This document shows, in pieces, positions 7,051 through 14,779 of a DNA stretch of 64,000 bases (its first letter is position 1; the number at the start of each line of letters is the position of its first letter). Position numbers and translations under genes: made by a program. The DNA is from Candidatus Rokuibacteriota bacterium (GTDB taxonomy: Bacteria; Methylomirabilota; Methylomirabilia; Rokubacteriales; CSP1-6). The stretch lies in the NCBI GenBank assembly GCA_003220685.1, contig QHTE01000045.1, positions 25,655 to 89,654 on the forward strand, written 5' to 3'. Under the pieces are notes generated by a model, which was not told where the DNA came from, made no database searches, and worked only from the letters and a program-made list of their open reading frames with translations.

Positions 7051-9146
7051 GCGGTCGGCCCGGCGGGCAGCGGCGTCAGTGCGGGCGCCGCCCGGCGGAG
7101 CCGACGCTCGCCGACCAGCAACTGGATCAGCCCGATCGCCGCCAGCATCAGCACGATGAGCACGGAGCTGTAGGCGATGGCGACGCCGTAGTCGCCGTTG
7201 AGCACGCGGTGGATGATGTACGTCGTGGCCATGTCGTAGTCGGCCGAGACCAGAAAGATCACCGCGCTGACCGTCGTCATCGCCCGGACGAAGCTGTAGA
7301 CGAGCGCCGCGACGACGGCCGGGCGAAGCAGCGGAAGGATCACCCGGCGCAAGGTCGCTAAGCTCCGGCCACCGAGCGTGCGCGAGGCCTCGTCGAGGCT
7401 TGGGTCGATCTGGCTCATCGCGGCCACGCCCGCGCGCAAGCCGACGGGCATGTTCCGGAAGACGAAGCAGACGACCAGGATGGTGCCGGTGCCGGTCAGC
7501 TCGATCGGCGGCACGTTGAAGGCCAGGATGTAGCTCACGCCGATCACGGTCCCCGGGATGGCGAAGCTCAGCATCGTGGCGAACTCGAACGCGGCGCGGC
7601 CCACGAAGCGCTGCCGTACCAGGAGGTAGGCCGTCAGGATACCGAGCGCCGCGGTGAGCGGGGCGGCGACCGAGGCGAGCTCGAGCGTCGTCCAGAAGGA
7701 GCGCCAGGCCGAGCCCGACCAGATGATCCCCGTCTGGCTCCACTCGACCGAGAAGGCCTTCACGTAGTGGCGCAAGGTCGGCGTGTAGTCGCGCCCCCAC
7801 GTCTCGACGAATCCGCCCGCGAGCGCCAGGCCGTAGATCGACAAGGTGAGCACCGCCCACGGCAGCGCGACGCCGAACGCGAGGCGGCGCACGAACGGCG
7901 GAAGGGGTGCCGGCCGGCCGCCGTCGCCCTTGCCGGAGATGGCCGTGTAGTTCTTGCCGCCGACCACCCGGCGCTGGACGAAGAAGGCGACGAGCGCCAG
8001 CGCGAGCAAGAGCACGCCGAGCGCCGCCGCCCGCCCCTGATCGAGCTGGGCGCCGACGATCGAGAAGAACACCTCGGTGGAGAGCACGCCGAAGTTGCCG
8101 CCGAGCACGATCGGGTTGCCGAAGTCGGCGATGCTCTCGATGAACCCCACCAGGAACGCGTTGGCGAGGCCCGGGCGCATCAGCGGCAGCGAGACCCGAC
8201 GGAACGTCTGCCAGCGATCCGCTCGTAGCGTCTGCGACGCCTCCTCCAGGGACGGGCTCACGCCTTCCACGACGCCGATCAGCACGAGGAACGCGACCGG
8301 CGTGAACGAGAACGTCTGCGCGAGCCATACGCCCGGCAGCCCGTAGATCCAGCGCGACGGCTCCACCGCGAACGCCCACTCCATGAGCTGGTTGACGAGG
8401 CCGGACCGGCCGAAGATCAGGATGAGCCCGAGGCCGATCACGAACGGCGGCGTGATGATCGGCAGTATGGTCAACACGCGCAGGAGCCGCTTGGCCTTGA
8501 ACCCGGTCCGCGTCACGACCAGGGCGAACGCCAGGCCGAGCGCCGTCGTCGTGGTTGCCGTCAGGAGGGCCAGCACGAGCGTGTTCCAGCCGACCCCGCA
8601 GCTCCGCCCGCCCGTCAGGCAGTCGATCCGCCAGATCTTCGCCGCGAGCAGACGCTCGGCGAGGGCCCCACCCGAGACCGAGCCGTCGCTCCCCTGGACC
8701 GCGCCGAGCAAGATCCGCGCGACCGGGTAGAACGTGAAGAGTCCAACGAGGACGGTGACGGCCACGACCGCGCCGGCGACGAAGACGTCGCCCTTGAAGA
8801 AGCCGCGCGCGGCGAGCCCGATCGCGAACAGCATCAGGAGGCTCGTCGCGACGACCGCGGCGCCGAGTCCCATCCCGGGCTGGCCGCCGAGCGCCCATCC
8901 CTGAGCGGCGATATAGATGAAGCCGCCCCCTCCCAGCACCATCAGCCGAAGGCCGAGCACGGAGCGGCCGAGGCGCGACGGCAAGTTGCGCAGCGCGAGC
9001 GCCGCGAGCAGCGTGAGCCCGGGCACCAGCAGCTGGAGTTTTCCCGGCCCGGCGCCGTCGGAGGTCGCATACCAGGGCAAGAGCGCGAGAGCGGCGCAAC
9101 CGACCAGGCCCCAGCCCACTGCCCAGCGGCGCAGAGCGTCCCGCAT
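7047..9146 (-). CDS. Fused ABC importer permease (FbpB/AfuB type)
   Basis: A 699-residue inner-membrane permease made of two fused permease domains, each with an EAA loop: EEASQTLRADRWQTFRR in the first half and DEASRTLGGRSLATLRR in the second. It is longer than typical FbpB (about 500-550) because four or so extra hydrophobic helices precede the first permease domain (about residues 10-150). The start ATG at 9146 follows the binding-protein gene by 11 bp; earlier in-frame codons run into that gene. The stop overlaps the ATPase start as ATGA. A single fused permease implies that one ATPase homodimer docks on both EAA loops. Confidence 0.93.
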   Translation of the reverse strand: MRDALRRWAVGWGLVGCAALALLPWYATSDGAGPGKLQLLVPGLTLLAALALRNLPSRLGRSVLGLRLMVLGGGGFIYIAAQGWALGGQPGMGLGAAVVATSLLMLFAIGLAARGFFKGDVFVAGAVVAVTVLVGLFTFYPVARILLGAVQGSDGSVSGGALAERLLAAKIWRIDCLTGGRSCGVGWNTLVLALLTATTTTALGLAFALVVTRTGFKAKRLLRVLTILPIITPPFVIGLGLILIFGRSGLVNQLMEWAFAVEPSRWIYGLPGVWLAQTFSFTPVAFLVLIGVVEGVSPSLEEASQTLRADRWQTFRRVSLPLMRPGLANAFLVGFIESIADFGNPIVLGGNFGVLSTEVFFSIVGAQLDQGRAAALGVLLLALALVAFFVQRRVVGGKNYTAISGKGDGGRPAPLPPFVRRLAFGVALPWAVLTLSIYGLALAGGFVETWGRDYTPTLRHYVKAFSVEWSQTGIIWSGSAWRSFWTTLELASVAAPLTAALGILTAYLLVRQRFVGRAAFEFATMLSFAIPGTVIGVSYILAFNVPPIELTGTGTILVVCFVFRNMPVGLRAGVAAMSQIDPSLDEASRTLGGRSLATLRRVILPLLRPAVVAALVYSFVRAMTTVSAVIFLVSADYDMATTYIIHRVLNGDYGVAIAYSSVLIVLMLAAIGLIQLLVGERRLRRAAPALTPLPAGPTA

Positions 9147-9157
9147 GGCGCGGTCGC

Positions 9158-10210
9158 CTACTTCGGCTGGCTGTTGACTTCTCGCTCCCACCGCTCGAGC
9201 AGGCGCTTGCGCTCGGCGCTGGCACCGTACTTCGCGAAGTCGTAGCTGATCAGCTTGATGTCGGCGAACCGTGGCGCCTCGCGCGGCAGCTGAGCCTCGC
9301 GGTTCGAGGGCACCTGGAACTGCTTGGAGTCGGCGCCGAGCTTCTGCGCCGGCGCCGTCAGCGCCCAGTCGACGAACTTCTTGGCGCCCTCGAGGTTGCG
9401 CGAGCCCTTGATGACGGAGAGCGAGCCGACCTCGTAGCCGGTGCCCTCGCACGGCGCCTGGACCTTCACCGGGAAGCCGGCGAGCGCCTCGGTGACGACG
9501 TCGTGCATGAAGCTGATGCTGACGGACGTCTCGCCCCGGGCCACCGCCTTGATCGGGCCCACCCCCGAGCGCGTGTACTGGTTGACGTTGCGATGGAGCT
9601 GCCGCAGGTAGCGGAACGCGTCGTCCTCGCCGAAGATCTGCACGATCGTCGCGACGGCTGTGTACGCCGTTCCGGAGGAGTTCGGGTTCGCGATCTGGAT
9701 CTCGTCCTTGTAGTCCGCCTTGATCAGATCTTTCCAGCACGTCGGCGCGGCGAGCTTCTTCTTCTGCAGGAGCTCGGGGTTGTAGCCGAAACCAAGCGCC
9801 CCGGCGTAGATGCCCACCGTCTTGAAGCCCGACTGCTCGGCCTGGCGGCGCGCCCAGTCGTGCAGCTTGTCGAGGTTCGGCGATTTGTAGGCCACCGTGA
9901 GATTCTGCTCGGCCGCGGCCAGATGCGGGTCGCCGGTGCCGCCGAACCAGACGTCGCCCTTGGGATTCGCGGCCTCCGCGGTGACCTGGGCGAGCGTCTC
10001 GCCCGATCCCTTCAGGGTGAGCGCGACCCGAGTGCCGGTCTGGCGCTGGAACTCGTTGGCGACGGCCTGGCACCACTCGGCCTGGACGCTGCAGTATACG
10101 TTGAGCGATCCTTGGGCGAGCGCGGCTGATGGCGTCGCGAGCGGAACGGCCGCGAGCGAAACGGCCGCGAGCAACACCGCCGGGGTCAGCAACTGAAACA
10201 CGCGCGTCAT
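9158..10210 (-). CDS. Periplasmic binding protein of an FbpA/AfuA-like importer
   Basis: A 350-residue exported binding protein. The start at 10210 follows GGGGAGGGG and gives a Sec signal peptide of about 33 residues (hydrophobic core then ATPSAALAQ). Mature features of the iron/phosphonate-type family are the strand GSLNVYCS, GSGETLAQ, GDVWFGGTGDP, GALGFGYNPELL and SGTAYTAVA. The tandem Tyr pair that binds ferric iron in FbpA is not seen, so iron as ligand is doubtful; AfuA-type sugar phosphates or phosphonates are alternatives. It is the first gene of an operon running SBP, permease, ATPase, deacylase. A G-quadruplex-forming motif overlaps its ribosome-binding site. Confidence 0.92.
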   Translation of the reverse strand: MTRVFQLLTPAVLLAAVSLAAVPLATPSAALAQGSLNVYCSVQAEWCQAVANEFQRQTGTRVALTLKGSGETLAQVTAEAANPKGDVWFGGTGDPHLAAAEQNLTVAYKSPNLDKLHDWARRQAEQSGFKTVGIYAGALGFGYNPELLQKKKLAAPTCWKDLIKADYKDEIQIANPNSSGTAYTAVATIVQIFGEDDAFRYLRQLHRNVNQYTRSGVGPIKAVARGETSVSISFMHDVVTEALAGFPVKVQAPCEGTGYEVGSLSVIKGSRNLEGAKKFVDWALTAPAQKLGADSKQFQVPSNREAQLPREAPRFADIKLISYDFAKYGASAERKRLLERWEREVNSQPK

Positions 10211-10216
10211 CACTCG

Positions 10217-10239
10217 CCCCTCCCCAATCGCCCCTCCCC
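10217..10239 (-). promoter_or_regulatory. Putative G-quadruplex motif over the ribosome-binding site
   Basis: On the coding (minus) strand four GGGG runs occur with loops of 1, 5 and 1 nt, made by a 12-nt direct repeat GGGGAGGGGCGA separated by TT. The run nearest the gene is also the Shine-Dalgarno sequence, 6 nt before the ATG at 10210. Folding in the mRNA would hide the ribosome-binding site. The pattern is directly visible; the regulatory role is inferred. Confidence 0.5.
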
Positions 10240-10276
10240 TTGGCACCGAGGTCGCGGTATTCTCCCACACGGGAGG

Positions 10277-10477
10277 ATGGCTATGACCCTGGAAGAGCTT
10301 CGCAACCGCATGAAGGCGGCCCGAGTCGAGATCGCCGAGAATCGGCTCGAGGTCGTGCGCCGGCTCCTGACCGACGCGCTCCGACCGATTCAAGCGATGG
10401 ACTCGCGCGCCCACCGTCCACTCGAGCCCGCCGTCACGTTCGACGCCGTCCGCTCGCGAGGCGATCGTGGCCAGTGA
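10277..10477 (+). CDS. AtzG-like small partner protein of the amidase
   Basis: A 66-residue protein beginning MAMTLEELRNRMKAARVEI and containing LEPAVTFDAVRS near its end. The start has a good GGGAGG ribosome-binding site. It overlaps the amidase start by 11 bp, so it is translationally tied to it. Size, position and the Pro-rich ending recall AtzG, the GatC-like small subunit that stabilises the amidase AtzE. The same subunit relationship is inferred here, since similarity is weak by eye. It is the first gene of a plus-strand cluster. Alternatively it is an unrelated small regulatory peptide. Confidence 0.6.
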   Translation: MAMTLEELRNRMKAARVEIAENRLEVVRRLLTDALRPIQAMDSRAHRPLEPAVTFDAVRSRGDRGQ

Positions 10478-11855
10478 GGAGTTGTTCTACGCGACGATCC
10501 GCGACGTCGGCGCGCGGCTGCGGCGCCGAGCAATCTCACCGGTCGAGCTCACCCGGGCGCACCTCGAGCGCATCGAGCGTCTGGACCCGAAGCTCCACGC
10601 GTTCGTCACCGTGACGGCCGACCGGGCGCTGGCGGACGCCAAGGGGGCCGAAGCCGCGCTCGGCCGCGGTGACATCTCGAGCCCGCTCCTGGGCATTCCG
10701 ATCGGTTACAAGGACATCTACGCCACCCGCGGCATCCTCACCACCGGCGGCTCGGCGCTCCTGGCCGACTGGATCCCCGACGAGGACTCGACGTGCGTGA
10801 CGCGGCTTCAGCGGGCGGGCGCCGTCATGCTGGGCAAGCTGATCACCCACGAGTTCGCCTTCGGCATCCAGTTCCCCGGACATCGCTATCCGCCCGCGCG
10901 CAATCCCTGGGACCTCGAGCGCATGCCCGGCGGGTCCTCGAGCGGCTCGGGCGCCGCCCTCGCGGCGGGCATGGCGTTCGTCACGCTCGGCTCCGACACG
11001 GGCGGCTCGATCCGCGGGCCCGCGTCATTTTGCGGCATCGCCGGGCTCAAGCCCACGTACGGCCGCTGCAGTCGGACCGGCGTGTTGACGCTCTCGTGGA
11101 CGCTCGACCACACGGGCCCGATGGCGCGAACGGTCGAAGACTGCGCGTACCTGCTCCAGGCGCTCGCGGGATACGACGCGACGGATCCGGCGTCGAGCCG
11201 CGAGCCGGTGCCCGACTACGTGGCGCCGCTCGGGCGCGGCGTGCGCGGGCTGCGAGTCGGCGTCGTGCGCGAATACTTCTTCGAGGGCATCGACCCCGAG
11301 GTCGAGAAGGCGTTCGAGCAGGCGCTGGCCACCCTGCGGCAGCTCGGCGCCTCGGTCGAGGACGTCCAGATCGCGAGCATCCAGAGCTCCGGCGCCTTCA
11401 TGGCGATCCTCCTCGCGGAAGCGTTCGCCTACCACGAGCGCGACCTGCGCGAGCGTCCCGAGCTCTTCGGCGAGCTCCTGCGCGAGCGCATGCTGGCCGG
11501 CGCGCTCATCACCGGCTCGGAGTACGTGCAGGCGCAGCGGCTGCGCGCCCGCCTGCAGAGCGACATGGGGGCCGCGCTCAAGCGGGTGGACGTGCTGGCG
11601 ACCCCGACGAGCCCGAAGCCCGCGCCCACGTTCGCGACCGTCTACGATCCCGAGTACGGGTTCCCGCGCAGTAACACCGGGCCGTTCAACATGACCGGGC
11701 TTCCGGCCCTCGCGGTGCCGTGCGGCTTCACCGCATCAGGGCTGCCGATCTCGATCCAGATCACCGGGCGTCCCTTCGACGAGACGACCGTGCTGCGCGT
11801 GGGCCACACCTACGAGCAGGCCACCGACTGGCACAAACGTCATCCGGCGCTCTAG
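10467..11855 (+). CDS. Amidase-signature hydrolase (AtzE/GatA family)
   Basis: A 462-residue amidase that hydrolyses C-N amide bonds through a Ser-cisSer-Lys triad. Lys-82 lies in GIPIGYKDIYATRG, the Gly/Ser loop is GGSSSGSG (155-162) and the nucleophile Ser-181 lies in GSDTGGSIRGP. Length matches AtzE-like enzymes (about 450-470). The GTG start at 10467 lies inside the small upstream gene, which supports a two-subunit enzyme resembling carboxybiuret hydrolase, though its actual substrate is unknown. The three genes that follow on the same strand (FMN hydroxyacid dehydrogenase, PdxH-like, PRTase-like) suggest a catabolic or salvage operon for an N-containing compound. Confidence 0.9.
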   Translation: MASEELFYATIRDVGARLRRRAISPVELTRAHLERIERLDPKLHAFVTVTADRALADAKGAEAALGRGDISSPLLGIPIGYKDIYATRGILTTGGSALLADWIPDEDSTCVTRLQRAGAVMLGKLITHEFAFGIQFPGHRYPPARNPWDLERMPGGSSSGSGAALAAGMAFVTLGSDTGGSIRGPASFCGIAGLKPTYGRCSRTGVLTLSWTLDHTGPMARTVEDCAYLLQALAGYDATDPASSREPVPDYVAPLGRGVRGLRVGVVREYFFEGIDPEVEKAFEQALATLRQLGASVEDVQIASIQSSGAFMAILLAEAFAYHERDLRERPELFGELLRERMLAGALITGSEYVQAQRLRARLQSDMGAALKRVDVLATPTSPKPAPTFATVYDPEYGFPRSNTGPFNMTGLPALAVPCGFTASGLPISIQITGRPFDETTVLRVGHTYEQATDWHKRHPAL

Positions 11856-11868
11856 GAGACCGACGCGC

Positions 11869-12957
11869 ATGTCACCTTCAAACCTCGAGAGCCGGTTCCA
11901 GACCCTTCACGAGATCGTGCGCGCCGCGAACCTGGCGCTGGCGCCGGGACCGTGGGACTACCTTGCGGGCGGCACCGAGACCGAGACCACCCTGCGGCGC
12001 AATCGGCAGGCTCTCGACTCGATCGCCTTCCGGCCGCGCGTGCTGCGCAACGTCTCGAAGATCGACAGCACCTCGACCCTGTTCGGACGCAAGGTCCGCA
12101 TTCCCGTCATGATCGCGCCGGTCGGGTCGGTTGAGACGTTCGAGCCGGGCGGCGGCGCTACCGCGGCGAAGGCCTCGGCCGAGTTCGAGGTGCCGCAGAT
12201 GCTGAGCTCGGTCTGTAACCCCGGCCTCGAGGCCGTCGCCGCCGCGGCCGACAACTTCCGCATCTTCCAGCTCTACGTTCGCGGCGACGACGCCTGGGTG
12301 GACGAGCACGTCAAGCGCGCCAGGGACAACGGCTACGCCGCGTTCTGCCTCACCGTGGACACCGCCACGTACAGCCGGCGCGAGCGCGACCTGGCTCGAC
12401 GCTTCGTCAAGCCGTGGCGCGCGCGCGCCACGGGCCAGGAGTTCCAGGCCGCGCTCAACTGGGATCACGTGAAGCGGTTCAAGGACCTCCACAACATTCC
12501 GCTGATCCTCAAGGGCATCGCCACCGCGGAGGACGCGGCGCTCGCGTGCGACCACGGGGTCGACGGAGTCTACGTCTCCAATCACGGCGGGCGCCAGCTC
12601 GATCACGGGCGCGGCAGTGCCGAGGTGCTTCCCGAGGTGGTCGCGGCCGTGAACGGGCGCGCGACGGTGATCGTGGACGGCGCCTTCATGCGCGGGACCG
12701 ACATCGTCAAAGCGATCGCTCTGGGCGCGCAGGCCGTGGGGCTCGGCCGTCTCTCGTGCTGCGGTCTCGCCGCCGCCGGCCAGGCGGGTCTCGTCAGGGT
12801 GTTCGAGCTCCTGGAGGAAGAGATCCGGATCTGCCTCGGGCTCCTGGGCGTCAATCGCCTCTCCGCGCTCGACGCGTCCTATCTTCACCCGGCGTCGCCG
12901 GTCCGGCCCGCGCACGTGACCAGCGCCTTTCCGCTCCTGGACGAGGAAGGCTACTGA
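11869..12957 (+). CDS. FMN-dependent alpha-hydroxy-acid dehydrogenase
   Basis: A 362-residue TIM-barrel flavoenzyme of the lactate/glycolate oxidase family, oxidising 2-hydroxy acids to 2-oxo acids. Family residues are in place: Lys-215 in LILKGI, the catalytic His-239 and Arg-242 in VSNHGGRQLD, Asp-270 in IVDGAFMRGTD and the phosphate-binding end GAQAVGLGR. No N-terminal export signal or cytochrome b2 domain is present, so it is cytoplasmic. It begins 13 bp after the amidase. Whether electrons go to oxygen or another acceptor cannot be told from sequence. Confidence 0.93.
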   Translation: MSPSNLESRFQTLHEIVRAANLALAPGPWDYLAGGTETETTLRRNRQALDSIAFRPRVLRNVSKIDSTSTLFGRKVRIPVMIAPVGSVETFEPGGGATAAKASAEFEVPQMLSSVCNPGLEAVAAAADNFRIFQLYVRGDDAWVDEHVKRARDNGYAAFCLTVDTATYSRRERDLARRFVKPWRARATGQEFQAALNWDHVKRFKDLHNIPLILKGIATAEDAALACDHGVDGVYVSNHGGRQLDHGRGSAEVLPEVVAAVNGRATVIVDGAFMRGTDIVKAIALGAQAVGLGRLSCCGLAAAGQAGLVRVFELLEEEIRICLGLLGVNRLSALDASYLHPASPVRPAHVTSAFPLLDEEGY

Positions 12958-12969
12958 GCTTCCCGGCCG

Positions 12970-13647
12970 ATGAAGCAAGGTGTACGTCCGCGATGGACGT
13001 CGCCCAGGAGGCCGGCCATTCCTAAGCCCGCTCTACCCTCGACCCTTCCGGCGGATCCGCTGCCATTCCTCGACGGCTGGCTGAAGGAAGCCTTCGCCGA
13101 CATCCGGAACGCCCACGCGATGACGCTCGCGACCGTGGATCCGGACGGACGTCCCTCGGCACGCATGGTGATCTGTCGCGGCATCGACGTGCGCGCCGGC
13201 TGGATCGTCTTCTACACCGACCGCGAGAGCGCCAAGGGCAAGGCGCTCGACGTCAACCCCTACGCGGCCCTGGTTTTCAACTGGGACGCCCACGAGCGGC
13301 AGGCGCGCATCGAGGGGCCCGTGACGCTCGCACCCGACTCGGATTCCGACGCCTACTGGAACTCGCGGCCGCGCGATGCGCGCGCCGCCGCCGCGGCGAG
13401 CGATCAGAGCCGCCCGATCGAATCCCGCGCGGCGTTCCTCGCCAAGGTCGAGCAGGAGGCGAAGCGCTCCGGTGACATCCCGCGGCCCAAGCGCTGGGGC
13501 GGCTATCGCGTGTGGGCCGAGAGCGTCGAGCTGTGGGTCGGCCAACCGGCGCGCGCCCACGACCGCGCCCTCTGGACCCGCGCGCTCGCGCCGAGCGACG
13601 AGGGCTTCAGCGGTGGCGCCTGGCGGTCGACGCGCTTGCAGCCCTGA
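12970..13647 (+). CDS. Pyridoxamine 5'-phosphate oxidase family protein (PdxH-like)
   Basis: A 225-residue FMN split-barrel enzyme. It shows the PdxH pattern ARMVICRGID, VFYTDRESAKGKAL, NPYAALVFNWD, RQARIEGPV, the SRP-ASDQSRPI stretch and the C-terminal VELWVGQPARAHDR. These match true PNP/PMP oxidases, which make pyridoxal 5'-phosphate, so this may be the genome's pdxH. The N terminus (about 20 residues, Pro/Arg-rich) is less certain. It lies 12 bp after the hydroxyacid dehydrogenase. A 19-nt inverted repeat begins exactly at its stop codon. Confidence 0.88.
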   Translation: MKQGVRPRWTSPRRPAIPKPALPSTLPADPLPFLDGWLKEAFADIRNAHAMTLATVDPDGRPSARMVICRGIDVRAGWIVFYTDRESAKGKALDVNPYAALVFNWDAHERQARIEGPVTLAPDSDSDAYWNSRPRDARAAAAASDQSRPIESRAAFLAKVEQEAKRSGDIPRPKRWGGYRVWAESVELWVGQPARAHDRALWTRALAPSDEGFSGGAWRSTRLQP

Positions 13648-13663
13648 GCCGACCGGCGGCTCA
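13645..13663. repeat. Stop-codon-anchored inverted repeat TGAGCCGACCGGCGGCTCA
   Basis: A 7-bp perfect stem (TGAGCCG/CGGCTCA) with a 5-nt loop starts at the PdxH-like stop codon and ends 3 nt before the next ATG. A near copy (16 of 19 positions) lies at 36699-36717, also on a stop codon. Here it occupies the place where a ribosome-binding site would be expected. Confidence 0.5.
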
Positions 13664-13666
13664 GCG

Positions 13667-14296
13667 ATGAGCTCGGCGACGCACGACGACGTGATAGCGC
13701 TGATGCCGGCCCGCCGGGGTCATTTTTTGCTCGAGTCAGGCCATCACGGGTATCTGTGGCTCGATCTCGAGCTCCTGTGCCTGAACCCCGAACCCGTCCG
13801 CCGGTTGGCCGCGCGCGTGGCGGCGCGATTGGCGCCCTATTCGATCGAGGTCGTTTCCGGTCCCCTCGTGGAGGGGGCCTTCGTCGCGCTCATGGTCGCC
13901 TCGGAGCTCGGCGTTCCCTTCACCTACTCGGAGCGTTTTCCGAATCCGAGGACGAACGCGTTGTTCCCGGTCGACTATCGCATTCCCCGTGCCCTCCGTG
14001 CTCGGGTCCGCGACAAGCGCGTGGCCGTCGTGAACGACGTCATCAACGCCGGGTCGGCCGTGCGCGGCACGCTCGCGGACCTCGAGGCCTGCGGCGCTCG
14101 CCCGATCGTGATCGGCACCTTGCTGGTGCTGGGCGCCTCGGCCTCGCGGCTCGCGGCCGACCGTGGCGTGGCCCTCGAGACGCTCGCGTCGCTCCCGAAC
14201 AACCTCTGGACGCCGGCGGAATGTCCGTTGTGCGCGCGCCGGGTGCCGCTGGTCAGCGGGCTCGGACCCGAGCCGCTCGGCGAGCCGGCGATCTAG
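13667..14296 (+). CDS. Orotate-phosphoribosyltransferase-like protein
   Basis: A 209-residue type I phosphoribosyltransferase. It has the OPRT N-terminal pattern GHFLLESGHHGYLWLDLE, the central SGPLVEGAF and a PRPP-loop-like VAVVNDVINAGSAVRGT. In canonical loops the first acidic residue is Glu (VEDV); here it is Asn (VNDV), and Thr-Gly is Ala-Gly. The C terminus adds a CPLCARRVPL pair of cysteines not found in classical PyrE. It may act on orotate or a related base, or be a regulator. No Shine-Dalgarno precedes the ATG. Its TAG stop shares a CTAG with the convergent RidA gene. Confidence 0.75.
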   Translation: MSSATHDDVIALMPARRGHFLLESGHHGYLWLDLELLCLNPEPVRRLAARVAARLAPYSIEVVSGPLVEGAFVALMVASELGVPFTYSERFPNPRTNALFPVDYRIPRALRARVRDKRVAVVNDVINAGSAVRGTLADLEACGARPIVIGTLLVLGASASRLAADRGVALETLASLPNNLWTPAECPLCARRVPLVSGLGPEPLGEPAI

Positions 14297-14703
14297 CCGA
14301 GCATCGCGACCACCTCGATCTCGACCAAAAAGTCGGGGTGGGCGAGCCGTCGCACCTCGACCGTGGTGCTGGTCGGCATCGCGGGCCCGAAGTATTCCAT
14401 GCGGACGTCCACGTGCTTGAAGTACTCGTCCATGTCGGTCACGTACGTGTTGGTCTTCACGATGTCGCCGAGCGTGGCACCGGCGGTCGCCAGCGCCGCC
14501 TTGATGTTCTCGCCCACCTGACGGATCTGCGCGCGCATGTCGCCCTTGCCCACGACGTTGCCGGCGCGGTCGCGCGCGAGCTGACCGGCCACGAACACGA
14601 GGCGCCGGCCCTCGACGGCGACGACGTGGGAGTAGAGCGTGTGGCCGTTGCGGACCGGGGCGGCGAGCGCTTCGGGCTGGATGTTCTTTCGGGTGACGGC
14701 CAT
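14293..14703 (-). CDS. RidA/YjgF/YER057c family enamine deaminase
   Basis: A 136-residue RidA-family protein. Members hydrolyse reactive 2-aminoacrylate-type enamines or related imines. The start at 14703 follows GAAAGGAA. Typical features are HTLYSHVVAVEGRRLVFVAGQLARD, GDMRAQIRQVGENIKAAL, VKTNTYVTDM and the closing LAHPDFLVEIEVVAML, where the terminal Glu is conserved. It ends on a stop codon overlapping the stop of the plus-strand PRTase gene. It lies 76 bp downstream of the hydrolase gene on the same strand, so it may be co-transcribed with the sirtuin group. Confidence 0.88.
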   Translation of the reverse strand: MAVTRKNIQPEALAAPVRNGHTLYSHVVAVEGRRLVFVAGQLARDRAGNVVGKGDMRAQIRQVGENIKAALATAGATLGDIVKTNTYVTDMDEYFKHVDVRMEYFGPAMPTSTTVEVRRLAHPDFLVEIEVVAMLG

Positions 14704-14779
14704 GCTGGGTTCCTTTCTTCGTTCATGAAGGCGGCGTGTCGTTCGACGCCCCTGGCGGGCGGCCTTCGGGCCCGGCGAC

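Noticed and set aside
9158..10210. Firm naming of the importer as a ferric iron transporter (fbpABC)
   Set aside because: The Tyr pair that binds iron in FbpA is not visible; AfuABC-like and phosphonate importers share the same architecture.
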